Source: Hanamia caeni
GTDB lineage: Bacteria; Bacteroidota; Bacteroidia; Chitinophagales; Chitinophagaceae
Reading direction: 5' to 3'
Length of the DNA: 64,000 nucleotides
Assembly: GCF_003721595.1 (NCBI RefSeq)
Contig: NZ_RJJR01000012.1
Location: 1-64,000 of the forward strand
Positions within the stretch are counted from its first letter, which is position 1, and the number at the start of each line of letters is the position of its first letter. The notes under the pieces are model-generated. The model searched no databases. It saw only the letters and a list, made by a program, of their open reading frames with translations, and was not told the origin of the DNA. A program made the translations under genes and the position numbers. Positions 10,039 to 18,966 of this stretch are shown piece by piece.

Positions 10039-10062
10039 TATCAAAATTTTTGATTACACGAA

Positions 10063-10719
10063 ATGCCTGTTTCTCTATCTGCTCAGCCTTTTTTTTCCGT
10101 CATTATTACTACGTATAACAGGAAGATGCTTTTAAAACGGGCATTGCAGTCTTTGATTCAGCAAACACACACAGATTGGGAGGGGATTATTATTGATGAT
10201 GGAAGCACCGATAACACTGAATCTGAGATAAAGCCATTTTTGGATGATAGCCGTTTGCAATTTATTTATCAAAAAAACACAGGCTATTCTCTGGCAAAAA
10301 ATTCAGGTATTTTTTTAGCAAAAGGAAAATACATCACTTTTCTTGATTCGGATGATGAATACCTTTTCAATCACCTTGATACGCGCAATCAAATTTTAGC
10401 GCAACATCCGGAAATCGATTTTTTGTATGGTGGCTTATCTGTTATCGGCAATGAATATGTGCCTGACCGCTTTGATAACCGTAAATTAATTCACCTGGAT
10501 GATTGTGTGATTGGCGGCACTTTTTTTATAAAAAAAGAGCTGGCATTTTCTCTTAAAGGTTTCCGGGATATTGCCATGGGAAGCGATGCAGAATTTTTTG
10601 AAAGGGTAGGAGCCACCGGCTCTGTTATACATAAAACCTCAATCCCTACTTACGTGTATCATCGTGAAAATCCTGATTCTCTCACCAATCTAATGATGGA
10701 AAAAATAATCAATCCATAA
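10063..10719 (+). CDS. Family 2 glycosyltransferase
   Basis: Predicted GT-A-fold nucleotide-sugar transferase of 218 residues. Visible features are the N-terminal FSVIITTYNRKMLLKRAL strand-loop, the IIIDDGSTDNT motif near residues 45-55, GKYITFLDSDDEY with the DxD metal site around 90-102, and a C-terminal SDAEFFERV acceptor segment. It is shorter than many GT2 enzymes and has no membrane segment. It stands alone between glpF and a convergent acetyltransferase gene, so context gives no hint of the acceptor. Confidence 0.85.
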   Translation: MPVSLSAQPFFSVIITTYNRKMLLKRALQSLIQQTHTDWEGIIIDDGSTDNTESEIKPFLDDSRLQFIYQKNTGYSLAKNSGIFLAKGKYITFLDSDDEYLFNHLDTRNQILAQHPEIDFLYGGLSVIGNEYVPDRFDNRKLIHLDDCVIGGTFFIKKELAFSLKGFRDIAMGSDAEFFERVGATGSVIHKTSIPTYVYHRENPDSLTNLMMEKIINP

Positions 10720-10790
10720 ATTCTGAAGTGTACCAAATAAAATTCCGTCACGCTGGCTTGAAATAGCCGGATTATCCGCAGAAATTTTTA

Positions 10791-11393
10791 TCAACCAGTT
10801 GTCGACTTATGGTCTAAAAAATGGCTTTTCATTTGTTGCCATTCATTTTTTAAAATGCTGTAGTATACGGTGTTTCGCCTAAAACCGTCATACAGTAACG
10901 TATGCCGCCTTAATGTTCCTTCCGGTTGCCCGCCGATTTTCTCAATCGCTGTTCTTGAGGCTACATTTCTTTCATCCGTTTTAAGCTCTACTCTTTCGGC
11001 GTCAAGTTGGTCAAACGCAAATTCCAGTAGTAAATATTTGCAATTCCTGTTCAATCCCGTTCTCTGAAATTTTTTGCCATACCAGGTCGCCCCGATTTCA
11101 AGCCTGTCGTCCGGGTTGGAAATGTTTAAAAAACTGGTACTTCCGGCGTAGGAATTTTTTGTTTTATCAAATACGATAAACGTGTAGCGGTCCTTATTGA
11201 ACCTGCTTAAAACAGCTTTGTCAATATAGCTCTCTAACAACTCCGGGGTATAAATCGGGGCTGGCGAAAATTGCAGTAAATCCTTGTCTTCGGTAGCTAT
11301 GGGTAATAAATTGTCGACGTCAGATTTGGTGATTGGCCTCAGCAGCGCAAAATCATTTTCAAGTGTTATTTCTTCGTCAAAAGGAAAGTTCAT
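10791..11393 (-). CDS. GNAT-family N-acetyltransferase (RimJ/RimL-like)
   Basis: Acetyl-CoA-dependent acetyltransferase of 200 residues. The RimJ/RimL-type organisation is seen in LRPITKSDVDNLL near the start, the central strand YAGSTSFLNI followed by EIGATWYGKKFQRTGLNRNCKYLLLEFAF (about 90-125), and VELKTDERNVASRTAIEKIGGQPEGTLR near 135-160, which forms the acetyl-CoA and substrate-binding half. Substrate is unknown: ribosomal proteins, small amines or antibiotics are all possible for this family. It is convergent with the glycosyltransferase gene. Confidence 0.85.
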   Translation of the reverse strand: MNFPFDEEITLENDFALLRPITKSDVDNLLPIATEDKDLLQFSPAPIYTPELLESYIDKAVLSRFNKDRYTFIVFDKTKNSYAGSTSFLNISNPDDRLEIGATWYGKKFQRTGLNRNCKYLLLEFAFDQLDAERVELKTDERNVASRTAIEKIGGQPEGTLRRHTLLYDGFRRNTVYYSILKNEWQQMKSHFLDHKSTTG

Positions 11394-11594
11394 GGCGGTA
11401 CCTTTTTTTATTATCTAACTAAATGTTAGTGAACTGTAAAGTTGATTATTTTTTTGATTCAAACTTAATTCCATTGATTTTTGATGGTAGCAAATTATAA
11501 GAACTTATCTTCTTTAACGTGTCAATGTATGAATCAATTGAGAAACTATCAATTTTGTTTGCCGTCTTTTGTGAGCAGCACGGCGCTTTATCGA

Positions 11595-12092
11595 CTATTC
11601 GTTTGTCATCCGTTCCAACACTTTTGGAAGTCGTTTTCTCAACTGCTTTTTCCAACCCATTTGCATAATCAAACTAATGATGACAAGTTTCAGCCCTTGA
11701 TAGCCCGAGTGTTCCATTGAAAGAATTGTGCCGCCACAAGTTGGCTCTAACGTAAAGCTTAAGATTGTGTCCAGCTTCGTAAAAATCCCTTTGGTTAGCT
11801 TGTCTGCTTTGTCGGAATGGATTCCTGCACAAGCCAATGCTTTTTCGCCTGTCGCTTCGCCACGATAAGTAAAAGCAATTCTTTTTCGTGGTTCAACGGA
11901 TATTACTTCGCAATGTGTAATTCCATCCCAACCTTTTTGCGGTTTCATTCTGAATGTGAAAGAATGTCCTTGCGTTGGTTCAATATTATTTTCCATAAAC
12001 CAGCTACCCAGCCATTTTGGGTCTGTCAAAGCCTGCCAGACTTTTTCCTGCGGATAGGGCAACACCGTTTTTAGTTTTATCGTCCGCGCCAT
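11595..12092 (-). CDS. SRPBCC (AHSA1/START-like) domain protein
   Basis: A 165-residue single-domain protein of the Activator-of-Hsp90-ATPase-like hydrophobic-pocket family. It opens with the characteristic VLPYPQEKVWQALTDPKWLGSWFM, followed by FTFRMKPQKGWDG and KRIAFTYRGE. The family binds lipids or small hydrophobic ligands, or acts with ArsR-type regulators; the function here cannot be told. Four other SRPBCC genes occur in this window (29.9, 45.2, 56.1 and 56.6 kb), a common expansion in soil Bacteroidota. Confidence 0.8.
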   Translation of the reverse strand: MARTIKLKTVLPYPQEKVWQALTDPKWLGSWFMENNIEPTQGHSFTFRMKPQKGWDGITHCEVISVEPRKRIAFTYRGEATGEKALACAGIHSDKADKLTKGIFTKLDTILSFTLEPTCGGTILSMEHSGYQGLKLVIISLIMQMGWKKQLRKRLPKVLERMTNE

Positions 12093-12560
12093 TTGTTATC
12101 TGTTTCTTTCATTGATTACTTTACATTTTTGGGTTGTGACTCATCCATATTTCATTACCGCATTCTTTTTGTCAAAACCTTTCCTTTCTTTCCACTAATT
12201 TTCCGGAAAAATGCCTGTCATATCAAATATAGTGGCGCCCCTTCCAATGTTTCAAATTTAAATCATTGCGCCCTCTTTTCATTTTCTAAGCTATTTATGC
12301 TATCCCCGGGATTCGAATCTCTATCCCCGGGGTTCCTGTCTTCATGAACCGATGTTTAGAGGCAAAAAATTATTGATGTTTTCTCTCAAGCCCGATTAAC
12401 CAGGTTCGGGGAGACACGAGCCTTGGATAAGGATAAGTTGGGAGGTGATATCTTTTTAAAAGTTTTCATCTTTAATCACCTACAATGACGATTAAAAAAT
12501 GAACATCCTAATCCTTCTCACAATATTTATTATTTGCGTACGTATTTAACCCGGTCAAAA
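12093..12560. other. Intergenic stretch without a recognisable gene
   Basis: AT-rich DNA between the SRPBCC gene and the TonB-domain gene. The only structure seen is a short direct repeat, CTATCCCCGGG, at about 12299 and 12320. No convincing ORF, tRNA or terminator was found. Confidence 0.5.
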
Positions 12561-12568
12561 TATATTTG
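12561..12568 (+). promoter_or_regulatory. -7 promoter box (TATATTTG) just before a start codon
   Basis: TATATTTG matches TAnnTTTG and ends only 4 bp before the ATG at 12573. If it is used, transcription would begin at or next to the start codon, giving a leaderless or nearly leaderless mRNA. Confidence 0.4.
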
Positions 12569-12572
12569 TAAC

Positions 12573-13514
12573 ATGAAAGCTATTCTGCTGCTTATCCCGA
12601 TTTTCATGGCGACTATGGGTAAAGCCCAAAAAATCCAGGCTTATTACGATTACTTATGGAAACCCTGCACTCCTGAGCAGGCACGTTTTTTTTCAGAAAT
12701 ACAAAAGACGGATAGCGGATGGTTGCGCCATGATTATTTCCTGGGCACAAAGACACTCCAGATGAGCGGCCTCTATGAAGACAGCGCCAACAAGATCGCC
12801 AACGGATACTTCCGCTTTTTTTATGCAAATGGAATCCCGGAAAGCTTTGGTCGAAACGTACACAATAAAAAAGAAGGCTTATGGATCCGTTATGACCACA
12901 CCGGCTTCATGGAAGATTCCACAGTATATGTCAACGGAAAACCTACGGGTACTTCCCTGGGATGGCACAGCAATGGCTATACGGCCGATTCTATTTCGTA
13001 TCATCCGGATGGTTCTGCCGTAGAAGTAACCTGGCGAAGGGATGGCGCTCCTTCCAGCGCAGGAAGAATGATGAATGGAAAGCTTAACGGCCCATGGGTT
13101 TTTTTTCATGCCAACGGGCAAATAGCAGCCCGCATAACTTACAACATTGACGAGGTTCAAAAAGAAGAATATTTTGACGCTTCCGGCGCTCCGGTAAATA
13201 CGGCGATTGAAGACAGGCCTCCGACTTTTCCCGGTGGACAGGAAGGATGGAAGAAATTTATTTTGAAGCATATTTACTTTCCTTCACAATACCAACTCGT
13301 GAATGCCGACCAGGTTACAGTAGTCATAACAGCCACCATAGACGAAGATGGCAATGTGTTGGATCCGTTTGTAGAAGTCCCGTTTAATAAATCTTTTGAT
13401 AATATAGCCCTCACCATTTTTAAAAAATCTCCAAAGTGGCTACCTGCGATAAGACATAATAGAGCAGTGGTTCAAAAAATAAGACAGCCTATTACCTTCG
13501 CGCAGGAAAATTAA
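12573..13514 (+). CDS. MORN-like repeat protein with C-terminal TonB domain
   Basis: A 313-residue exported protein: signal peptide (MKAILLLIPIFMATMGKAQ), then MORN/YwqK-type repeats at about 60-215 (NGYFRFFYANGIPES, KKEGLWIRYDHTGF, LNGPWVFFHANGQIA), then a TonB_C domain at about 225-310 (PPTFPGGQEGWKKFILKHIYFP, VVITATIDEDGNVLDP). The tail resembles the energy-transducer domain that contacts TonB-dependent receptors, but there is no N-terminal membrane anchor or Pro-rich linker, so it may be a soluble periplasmic protein rather than a true transducer. The ATG at 12573 is chosen because it starts the signal peptide. Confidence 0.8.
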   Translation: MKAILLLIPIFMATMGKAQKIQAYYDYLWKPCTPEQARFFSEIQKTDSGWLRHDYFLGTKTLQMSGLYEDSANKIANGYFRFFYANGIPESFGRNVHNKKEGLWIRYDHTGFMEDSTVYVNGKPTGTSLGWHSNGYTADSISYHPDGSAVEVTWRRDGAPSSAGRMMNGKLNGPWVFFHANGQIAARITYNIDEVQKEEYFDASGAPVNTAIEDRPPTFPGGQEGWKKFILKHIYFPSQYQLVNADQVTVVITATIDEDGNVLDPFVEVPFNKSFDNIALTIFKKSPKWLPAIRHNRAVVQKIRQPITFAQEN

Positions 13515-13554
13515 GCAGTAATTGTAAGGTGCTGCGCACTCAACCAGGCCTAAG

Positions 13555-13706
13555 TTTCATTCCTTTTTCCCCTCTTTATGCTCCCTGCTGATCCACCTGT
13601 CCTGATACCGCAAACAAATATTGTTTTTTGATAAGTCCGAAATCACTTTTATCATGATATGAAATGCCGTTCAGGTAAACTGAAGATGGTAGTTGTGCAT
13701 CGGTCA
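13555..13706 (-). repeat. Dispersed repeat B, copy 1 (inverted relative to copy at 40.5 kb)
   Basis: The reverse complement of this 152-bp stretch matches 40489-40640 almost base for base, from TGACCGATGCACAACTACC at one end to a GTAATGAAA/GGAATGAAA end. In both copies a reading frame passes through it and stops after a conserved Gln-Gly-Ala. In both copies an AAC-ending attC-like core (CCGCTAAC here on the minus strand) precedes the repeat. It lies downstream of the minus-strand gene at 13788-14354. Confidence 0.8.
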
Positions 13707-13787
13707 TCCATTGTTAGCGGTAGTTTATGTTAGTTAATAACCTCTTTTAGTTTGAAAAGCATTGAGTCTAAAAAGTTTGATGTGAGT

Positions 13788-14354
13788 TTAGAAGCCGCAA
13801 AAAGCCGTACAGGAGGCACTGCCACCCATGTGCACACTCGTTCCATTGTCGAGGTAGAGGAAGTACAAAGTGTCTTTATCCCACGCCGGAACAGTATGTG
13901 AAGCTATCCATGCTTTTAGCTGGCTTTGAATGGCCGCATCAGTGATCACACTGCCCGGAGCATTGGCGGTAATTGTTTTACTTCCAATGAGCGAGCCATG
14001 ATTTATCGTAAATGTGGGTGTATTGTATTCAGCCAACTGGTCTATTAAGGAACTTACCAAAATGTCCTTGAAAAACTTATTGATTTCTTTTGCCAGCTTA
14101 GCAAAGGCGTGGTTGGACTTCCAATGTTTACCCCAAAAAATGGTATATACTTTTACCTCCTGAATTAAAGGCCCGTGTTGATACACAAGGAGTGGCGGCG
14201 GAAGTGTAATTTGCAATAATTCCGCGTCTTCTGTGCTCTTTCCCAGGCTTTTTAAATCCACTTTAGCTTTAGGATAGTGCATGGGTGCTATGCGAATACA
14301 TTCGTTGTTAGTGACGCCTTTTACAGGAGCAACCATGGTTAATTGTTTTGCCAT
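13788..14354 (-). CDS. Exordium/phosphate-induced-like protein, short C-terminus
   Basis: A 188-residue protein I relate, with moderate confidence, to the bacterial relatives of plant EXORDIUM (phosphate-induced) proteins. The support is VKVYTIFWGKHW near residue 75, SLIDQLAEYNTPTF, the Q.QL..WI....VP..D..TLYFLYL segment, and a Cys-rich end SASCTAFCGF. In that family the Cys motif is normally followed by a His and further residues; here a TAA follows Phe directly, so the protein may be truncated. No signal peptide is evident from the ATG at 14354; the longer frame from 14402 has a weakly hydrophobic start. Dispersed repeat B lies downstream. Confidence 0.55.
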   Translation of the reverse strand: MAKQLTMVAPVKGVTNNECIRIAPMHYPKAKVDLKSLGKSTEDAELLQITLPPPLLVYQHGPLIQEVKVYTIFWGKHWKSNHAFAKLAKEINKFFKDILVSSLIDQLAEYNTPTFTINHGSLIGSKTITANAPGSVITDAAIQSQLKAWIASHTVPAWDKDTLYFLYLDNGTSVHMGGSASCTAFCGF

Positions 14355-14630
14355 AACTATTAAAATTATTTTGCCCACTCTTTGATTGGATTTTCGGCAC
14401 ACTCTAAAGATGAAGAGCTGTCACAGGTGCTTGTCATGAGGTGTTTGTTAACGGGGTAAATAGCTTTTAGTACGATCTGCTTGAATTCAATGGACGCCCC
14501 GCCGGAACCTAGCCGAATATAGAATAAAAAAGTCGGTTATTTGCCGACCTACCGGAAGGCTGGTTCGTTTGCTGATAGAGATTGGTCAACCTGAATTACC
14601 GGTGAGCGTTTGTATATCGAAATGGCTTCG

Positions 14631-16805
14631 TCACTCCGTTGTTTTGTGTCCGCAATAGGGGCAAAAGGAAAAAAGCTTTTCAAGCTGGCTGAAACACGTA
14701 GGACAAGTAATAACTTTCTCTACAACTGATTTTATCGGTACGCTTGTCTTAACTGTGAAGATGTCGGGAATCTCTTTTAAAAAGCTGGATTCGTTGCCCT
14801 TTTCTGTTATCAGGAACAGTTTGTCTTTGGCTCTTGTGATTGCAACATAAAATAGTCGCCGTTCTTCTTCCATAAGCAAATCATGATTTCCTTTTTTTAT
14901 AACCTGAAAGATTCTGTCCTCTAACCAAATGTCGGGAAAACCTCCGTTGCCTTCGGTTAAGCCAATGATGAAAACAACTTTTGCTTCAAGTCCTTTTGCT
15001 GCATGAATAGTTTTTGCCTGAACTTTTATTCCTTCTTTATAAAAAGTTTTTGAGTAGGAAGGTTTGCCCGAATATGCACCGGGATTATACATGTGAGTTC
15101 TGCGATAGAGAAATAAAATATCCTCGCTTGTCAGTCCTGTGTTTTGTAACTCTCTTACTTTGTCTAAACAGAATTGAATGTTTTCTTCCTCACTGCCACC
15201 CGAATACACTACTATTTTATGTTCTGACATTTTCGATGCCTGAATATCCTTTTCAACTCTGAATTTGTTGTGCTTGATTACTTCGTTGCTTGCACCAACG
15301 ATATTTTGTGTGCTGCGATAATTGAGATTGAGTTTGATGATTTTTGAATTGGCAAAGTGATTTTCAAAGTCAACAATGTAACTCACATTAGAACCTCTGA
15401 AACCATAGATGCTTTGCCAATCGTCACCTACACAAAAGAGTTGTGTTTGGTCAGTGAGTAAAAGCTTTATCAAATCAACCTGTAAATTATTTACATCCTG
15501 GAACTCGTCAACCAAAATGTATTGATACTTGCTTTTATATTTATTTGCTATGTCTTCGTGATTTTGAAACAGGGAAGTGCTTCGTGAAATCAGGTCGTTA
15601 AAATCAAGATAAGATTTGTCAATACAATAGTTAACATATTTTTTTACAATTGGAATTGCTAACTCGTAAAAATTCCGAACTCTTTCGTGTTGGTCTTTTC
15701 CTGCATTTTCTAAAACAGAATCAAAGTCGATGTTCTCAACCTTCATCATGTCGGTGATACGCATGATTTGTGCAACAAAATCTTTTACATCTTCATGATA
15801 GCCATTGAACTCCTCTTTGTAGGTGAGCGCAATTGTTCTGTGATAATTTGAAGGCAACCGGTTCTTTAAAATTTTATCCAAAGTATGGTTGAACAAAGCA
15901 GAATCCTTAGTCATGCTCTCATAAGTTTTTACTAACAACAAGTTTCCTTTTTTAAACTGTTCCTCTTTGTCCCTGGTTGAAAAACTCTTATTGCTTACGT
16001 GTTCAATGTAAAGGTTTGCATCAGGAATATAGAAGTCGGGATGAAAATCAAAATCCTTCACATTCAATAAAGGTTCATATTCATACCTGATGCTGTGCCT
16101 GTAAAACCAATCAGCAATAAACTGTTCCGACTTTGAACGGACCTTAGTTCCATCAAGAGTTGTGAAATATTTTCCGTCTTTCGGTAAATACTTTCCATCT
16201 GTTTTCCTTAGGTGTATTTTGTCAATGATGTAATCTAAAATGTAGCGTTTGAGTTGCAACAAAAATTCTGTGTCCTCGCATTGTTCAATTAAAAGTTTAT
16301 GAACTACTTCAAAAACGGTTTCAGGTGCCACATACTTTGAGAGTTCATCTTCTTCCCTGTGTTTTTCGTCACCGATGATTCTAAATTTGTTATCAAATTC
16401 ATTCACACCGTAGTTGCGAAGGATGGTGTAACAGAAACTGTGAAATGTTCTCACTGTTAAGCTGTCAATCCACTTATATTTTTTCTGGTAATGAAATCTT
16501 TCAGCATCCTTTTCAGATTTGCTTAATTGTTTGTCCGAAAGTTTCCGTTCATACTCTCCTGTCGTGTCGGCTGAAATGATTAAGCGGTCAATCATTTCAT
16601 TTGTTGCGTTCTTTGTGAATGTAACCGCAAGAATATTTGATGGGCTTATACCCCTTTCTTCAATTAAATAAATGAGTTTTTGTAAAAGAGTCTTTGTTTT
16701 GCCCGAACCGGCACCTGCCAAAACTAAAAGCCGTTTGTCTTCGCTAACAACGGCTTCCCTTTGTTTGTCATTTAGATTGCTTAAATCTGTTTTGGTTTGA
16801 TGCAC
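14631..16805 (-). CDS. UvrD/Rep-like superfamily 1 helicase with nuclease-like insert and zinc ribbon
   Basis: ATP-dependent 3'-5' DNA helicase of 724 residues. Walker A AGAGSGKT is at 30-37; Walker B DEFQDV, VGDDWQSIYGFRGS, IHAAKGLEAKVVFIIG and YVAITRAKDKL follow in order. Between motifs Ia and II, at about 225-300, is an insert with VRSKSEQFIADWFY, HPDFYIPDANLYIEH and a following Lys that resembles a PD-(D/E)XK nuclease core. The C-terminus has a CPTC...CPYC zinc ribbon (about 702-720). The start is a GTG at 16805, chosen because it directly precedes the conserved SNLNDKQREAV. The family includes HelD/DNA-helicase-IV-like repair proteins. No partner gene is adjacent. Confidence 0.88.
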   Translation of the reverse strand: MHQTKTDLSNLNDKQREAVVSEDKRLLVLAGAGSGKTKTLLQKLIYLIEERGISPSNILAVTFTKNATNEMIDRLIISADTTGEYERKLSDKQLSKSEKDAERFHYQKKYKWIDSLTVRTFHSFCYTILRNYGVNEFDNKFRIIGDEKHREEDELSKYVAPETVFEVVHKLLIEQCEDTEFLLQLKRYILDYIIDKIHLRKTDGKYLPKDGKYFTTLDGTKVRSKSEQFIADWFYRHSIRYEYEPLLNVKDFDFHPDFYIPDANLYIEHVSNKSFSTRDKEEQFKKGNLLLVKTYESMTKDSALFNHTLDKILKNRLPSNYHRTIALTYKEEFNGYHEDVKDFVAQIMRITDMMKVENIDFDSVLENAGKDQHERVRNFYELAIPIVKKYVNYCIDKSYLDFNDLISRSTSLFQNHEDIANKYKSKYQYILVDEFQDVNNLQVDLIKLLLTDQTQLFCVGDDWQSIYGFRGSNVSYIVDFENHFANSKIIKLNLNYRSTQNIVGASNEVIKHNKFRVEKDIQASKMSEHKIVVYSGGSEEENIQFCLDKVRELQNTGLTSEDILFLYRRTHMYNPGAYSGKPSYSKTFYKEGIKVQAKTIHAAKGLEAKVVFIIGLTEGNGGFPDIWLEDRIFQVIKKGNHDLLMEEERRLFYVAITRAKDKLFLITEKGNESSFLKEIPDIFTVKTSVPIKSVVEKVITCPTCFSQLEKLFSFCPYCGHKTTE

Positions 16806-17051
16806 TATTTGAAATTAAGTCTGTGAACGATACATTGGCTTTGACTGAATGCAATATAAAGCGAAATTATTTTCTCCCATAGTCAGCCGGAATCTCTCCC
16901 CATGCCGCAGTATTCCATTTTAAGATTTTAGTATCATATTCATATTGCTTAAGTACATCGTATCTGCAATACAAAATGTGTTTCATTGCAGGCTTTTAAA
17001 CTAACTAATTTTTTAGTAACTTGAAGTGTAAATTTTAAAAAAATAAAAACT

Positions 17052-18005
17052 ATGTCTCAGAAAAAAATTATCGCAGTATTCGGTGCAACCGGCGCCCAGG
17101 GCGGCGGATTGGCTCATGCCATTCTTAACGACCACAATAGCGAATTCGCTGTACGTGCTGTAACACGGGATGTCAATTCAGATAAAGCGAAAGAACTTGC
17201 GGCAAAAGGAGCCGAAGTAGTAGCCGGCGATGTGGATGATGCTGATAGTTTGAAACGTGTTTTGCAAGGTGCATATGGAGCTTATTTTGTTACATTTTTT
17301 TGGGCGCATTTTTCTGCGGAAAAAGAAACGTCCGAAGCAAAAAAAATGGCAGAGGCGGCAAAGGAAGCCGGCTTGAAACACGTAATCTGGTCAACTCTTG
17401 AAGATGTAAGAAAATATGTTCCTCTTGATGATGATTCAATGCCCACGCTTCATGGCAAGTATAAGGTGCCGCATTTTGATGGAAAAGGAGAAGCTGACCA
17501 TTACTTTACTGATGCCGGTGTGCCCACTACATTTATGTTAGCATCTTACTATTGGGATAACATGATCTATTTTGGAATGGGGCCAAAGCGGGGAGCCGAC
17601 GGCAAGCTTTCAATAACTTTTCCTATGGGCAACAAAAAAATGGCGGGTATTTCCGGGGATGATATTGGTAAATGCGCTTACGGAATATTTAAAAAAGGCG
17701 CAGAGTTAATTGGTAAAAGAGTAGGCATTGCAGGGGAGCAAATTACTTGTGCAGACATGGCAAAAGATTTATCGGATGCATTGGGCGAAGAAGTTGTTTA
17801 CAATGAAATTACGCCTGAAACCTACCGCAGCTTTGGCTTTCCGGGAGCGGATGATTTAGGAAATATGTTCCAGTTTTACCGGGATTTTGATGATGTATGC
17901 AATAGCATTCGGGATGTAAAATTCTCTAAAGAATTAAATCCTGAACTAAAGTCATTTAAAATGTGGCTTGAAGAAAATGGGAAAAAAATTCCTCTTGAAA
18001 ATTAA
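17052..18005 (+). CDS. NmrA-family NAD(P)-binding protein
   Basis: A 317-residue atypical short-chain dehydrogenase-like protein. The dinucleotide loop GATGAQGGG is at about 11-19, VRAVTRD follows the second strand, and AEVVAGDVDDADSLKRVLQGAYGAYFVT is typical of NmrA/HSCARG redox sensors, which bind NADP(H) and regulate partners rather than catalyse. LKHVIWSTLEDV replaces the usual catalytic Tyr region. A small alpha/beta-barrel protein gene follows 53 bp downstream and may be cotranscribed. Confidence 0.85.
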   Translation: MSQKKIIAVFGATGAQGGGLAHAILNDHNSEFAVRAVTRDVNSDKAKELAAKGAEVVAGDVDDADSLKRVLQGAYGAYFVTFFWAHFSAEKETSEAKKMAEAAKEAGLKHVIWSTLEDVRKYVPLDDDSMPTLHGKYKVPHFDGKGEADHYFTDAGVPTTFMLASYYWDNMIYFGMGPKRGADGKLSITFPMGNKKMAGISGDDIGKCAYGIFKKGAELIGKRVGIAGEQITCADMAKDLSDALGEEVVYNEITPETYRSFGFPGADDLGNMFQFYRDFDDVCNSIRDVKFSKELNPELKSFKMWLEENGKKIPLEN

Positions 18006-18058
18006 TAACTTAGTATAACAATTCTTTTCCGTATTACTTCACTTTTAAATTTCCCGTT

Positions 18059-18352
18059 ATGATAATCGTTCACGACATTTTTATTTGCAAGCCGGGTCAG
18101 GCTTCAAAATTCGCAAAATTGTTTAAAGAAGTTATGGCCGATAATGATAACCTGGTCCACGTCATGACAGACGTGACCGGCAATTACAATAAGGTAGTAA
18201 TGGTAACCCAGTATGAAAGCCTTACTGCATACGAACAAAGTTTTCAAAAGTATGCACAGGACAGTGAAGAAATGAAATCAATGAAAGAAAAAATGAAGGG
18301 TTACCACGAAATGTATTTAACAGGATCAAGAGAAATTTACCAGGTTTCATAA
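18059..18352 (+). CDS. Small dimeric alpha/beta-barrel-like protein, unknown function
   Basis: A 97-residue protein whose strand-helix-strand pattern (MIIVHDIFICKPGQASKFAKLF, then VHVMTDVTGNYNKVVMVTQYESL, then a Lys/Met-rich helix) is like the ferredoxin-fold ABM/NIPSNAP-type barrels. No catalytic residues can be named. It follows the NmrA gene closely, so a redox or stress link is possible. Confidence 0.65.
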   Translation: MIIVHDIFICKPGQASKFAKLFKEVMADNDNLVHVMTDVTGNYNKVVMVTQYESLTAYEQSFQKYAQDSEEMKSMKEKMKGYHEMYLTGSREIYQVS

Positions 18353-18440
18353 ATTCAGGGTACTTGTCACCTTTAAAACATGCTGCAAGGATATAGCCAC
18401 ATGGTAGCTTTATCCACACCGGTGAGCGGAAATCCTTGAC

Positions 18441-18462
18441 AAAATGAGTGTTCACTCATTTT
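18441..18462. promoter_or_regulatory. Perfect 22-bp palindrome, TetR-type operator
   Basis: Arms AAAATGAGTG and CACTCATTTT are separated by TT, giving a perfect palindrome. Size and symmetry match operators bound by TetR-family repressors. It lies 104 bp upstream of a broken FAD-monooxygenase gene, a class of genes often controlled by TetR proteins. No tetR gene is present nearby, so the site looks orphaned. Confidence 0.6.
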
Positions 18463-18566
18463 GACCCGGCGAAACATTTCTTTGTGGCTCTTCGTGTACT
18501 TTGTGACTTTGTGGTTAAAGAGCAAAGCATTAGCGACCCTGTAAACCGCCAGGTGTAGATTTGAAA

Positions 18567-18735
18567 ATGAACAATAGAAACATCTTACTATCAGGTGCAG
18601 GTATTGCAGCAACAACACTGGCCTACTGGCTGAAAAAGTTTGGATTCAATCCAACCATAATTGACATTGCACCTGCCTCGCGCGAAGGTGGCTGTCATTG
18701 ATTTTATGGGGCAGGGTATGATGCGGCTCTCCTCA
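18567..18735 (+). pseudogene. Remnant of an FAD-dependent monooxygenase
   Basis: The ATG at 18567 begins an N-terminal Rossmann segment, ILLSGAGIAATTLAYWL...FNPTIIDIAPASREGG, typical of PHBH-type FAD monooxygenases. The frame then hits a stop at about 18700. The expected continuation appears in two other frames, as VIDF and as FYGAGYDAA, and then homology ends. At about 45 intact residues of a normal 380-400, this is a decayed gene start. The TetR-type palindrome just upstream was probably its operator. Confidence 0.75.
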
Positions 18736-18966
18736 CTTTTCGTGCCGTGGATCGGTGCAGGAAGCCTGATTCGTGCACACCGACAAAGGTAATGCCAAGG
18801 TGCGCGTTATTGTTATTTCCCCGGAAGAAATCAGCAGGCCCGGCTTCAAATTGATATCACATTCCAATTTAAATTCAGCAAGTTCCGGGTTTTCTGCCAC
18901 GGCAGCCCATCCCAATTTTGCAAGGAACATTTAAACGGAAGCTATGCAAAGATTTAAAGACAGGTA

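Noticed and set aside
18733..18930. 65-residue minus-strand ORF
   Set aside because: No family recognised and it overlaps the decay zone after the monooxygenase remnant; it could be a remnant itself but I cannot support it.
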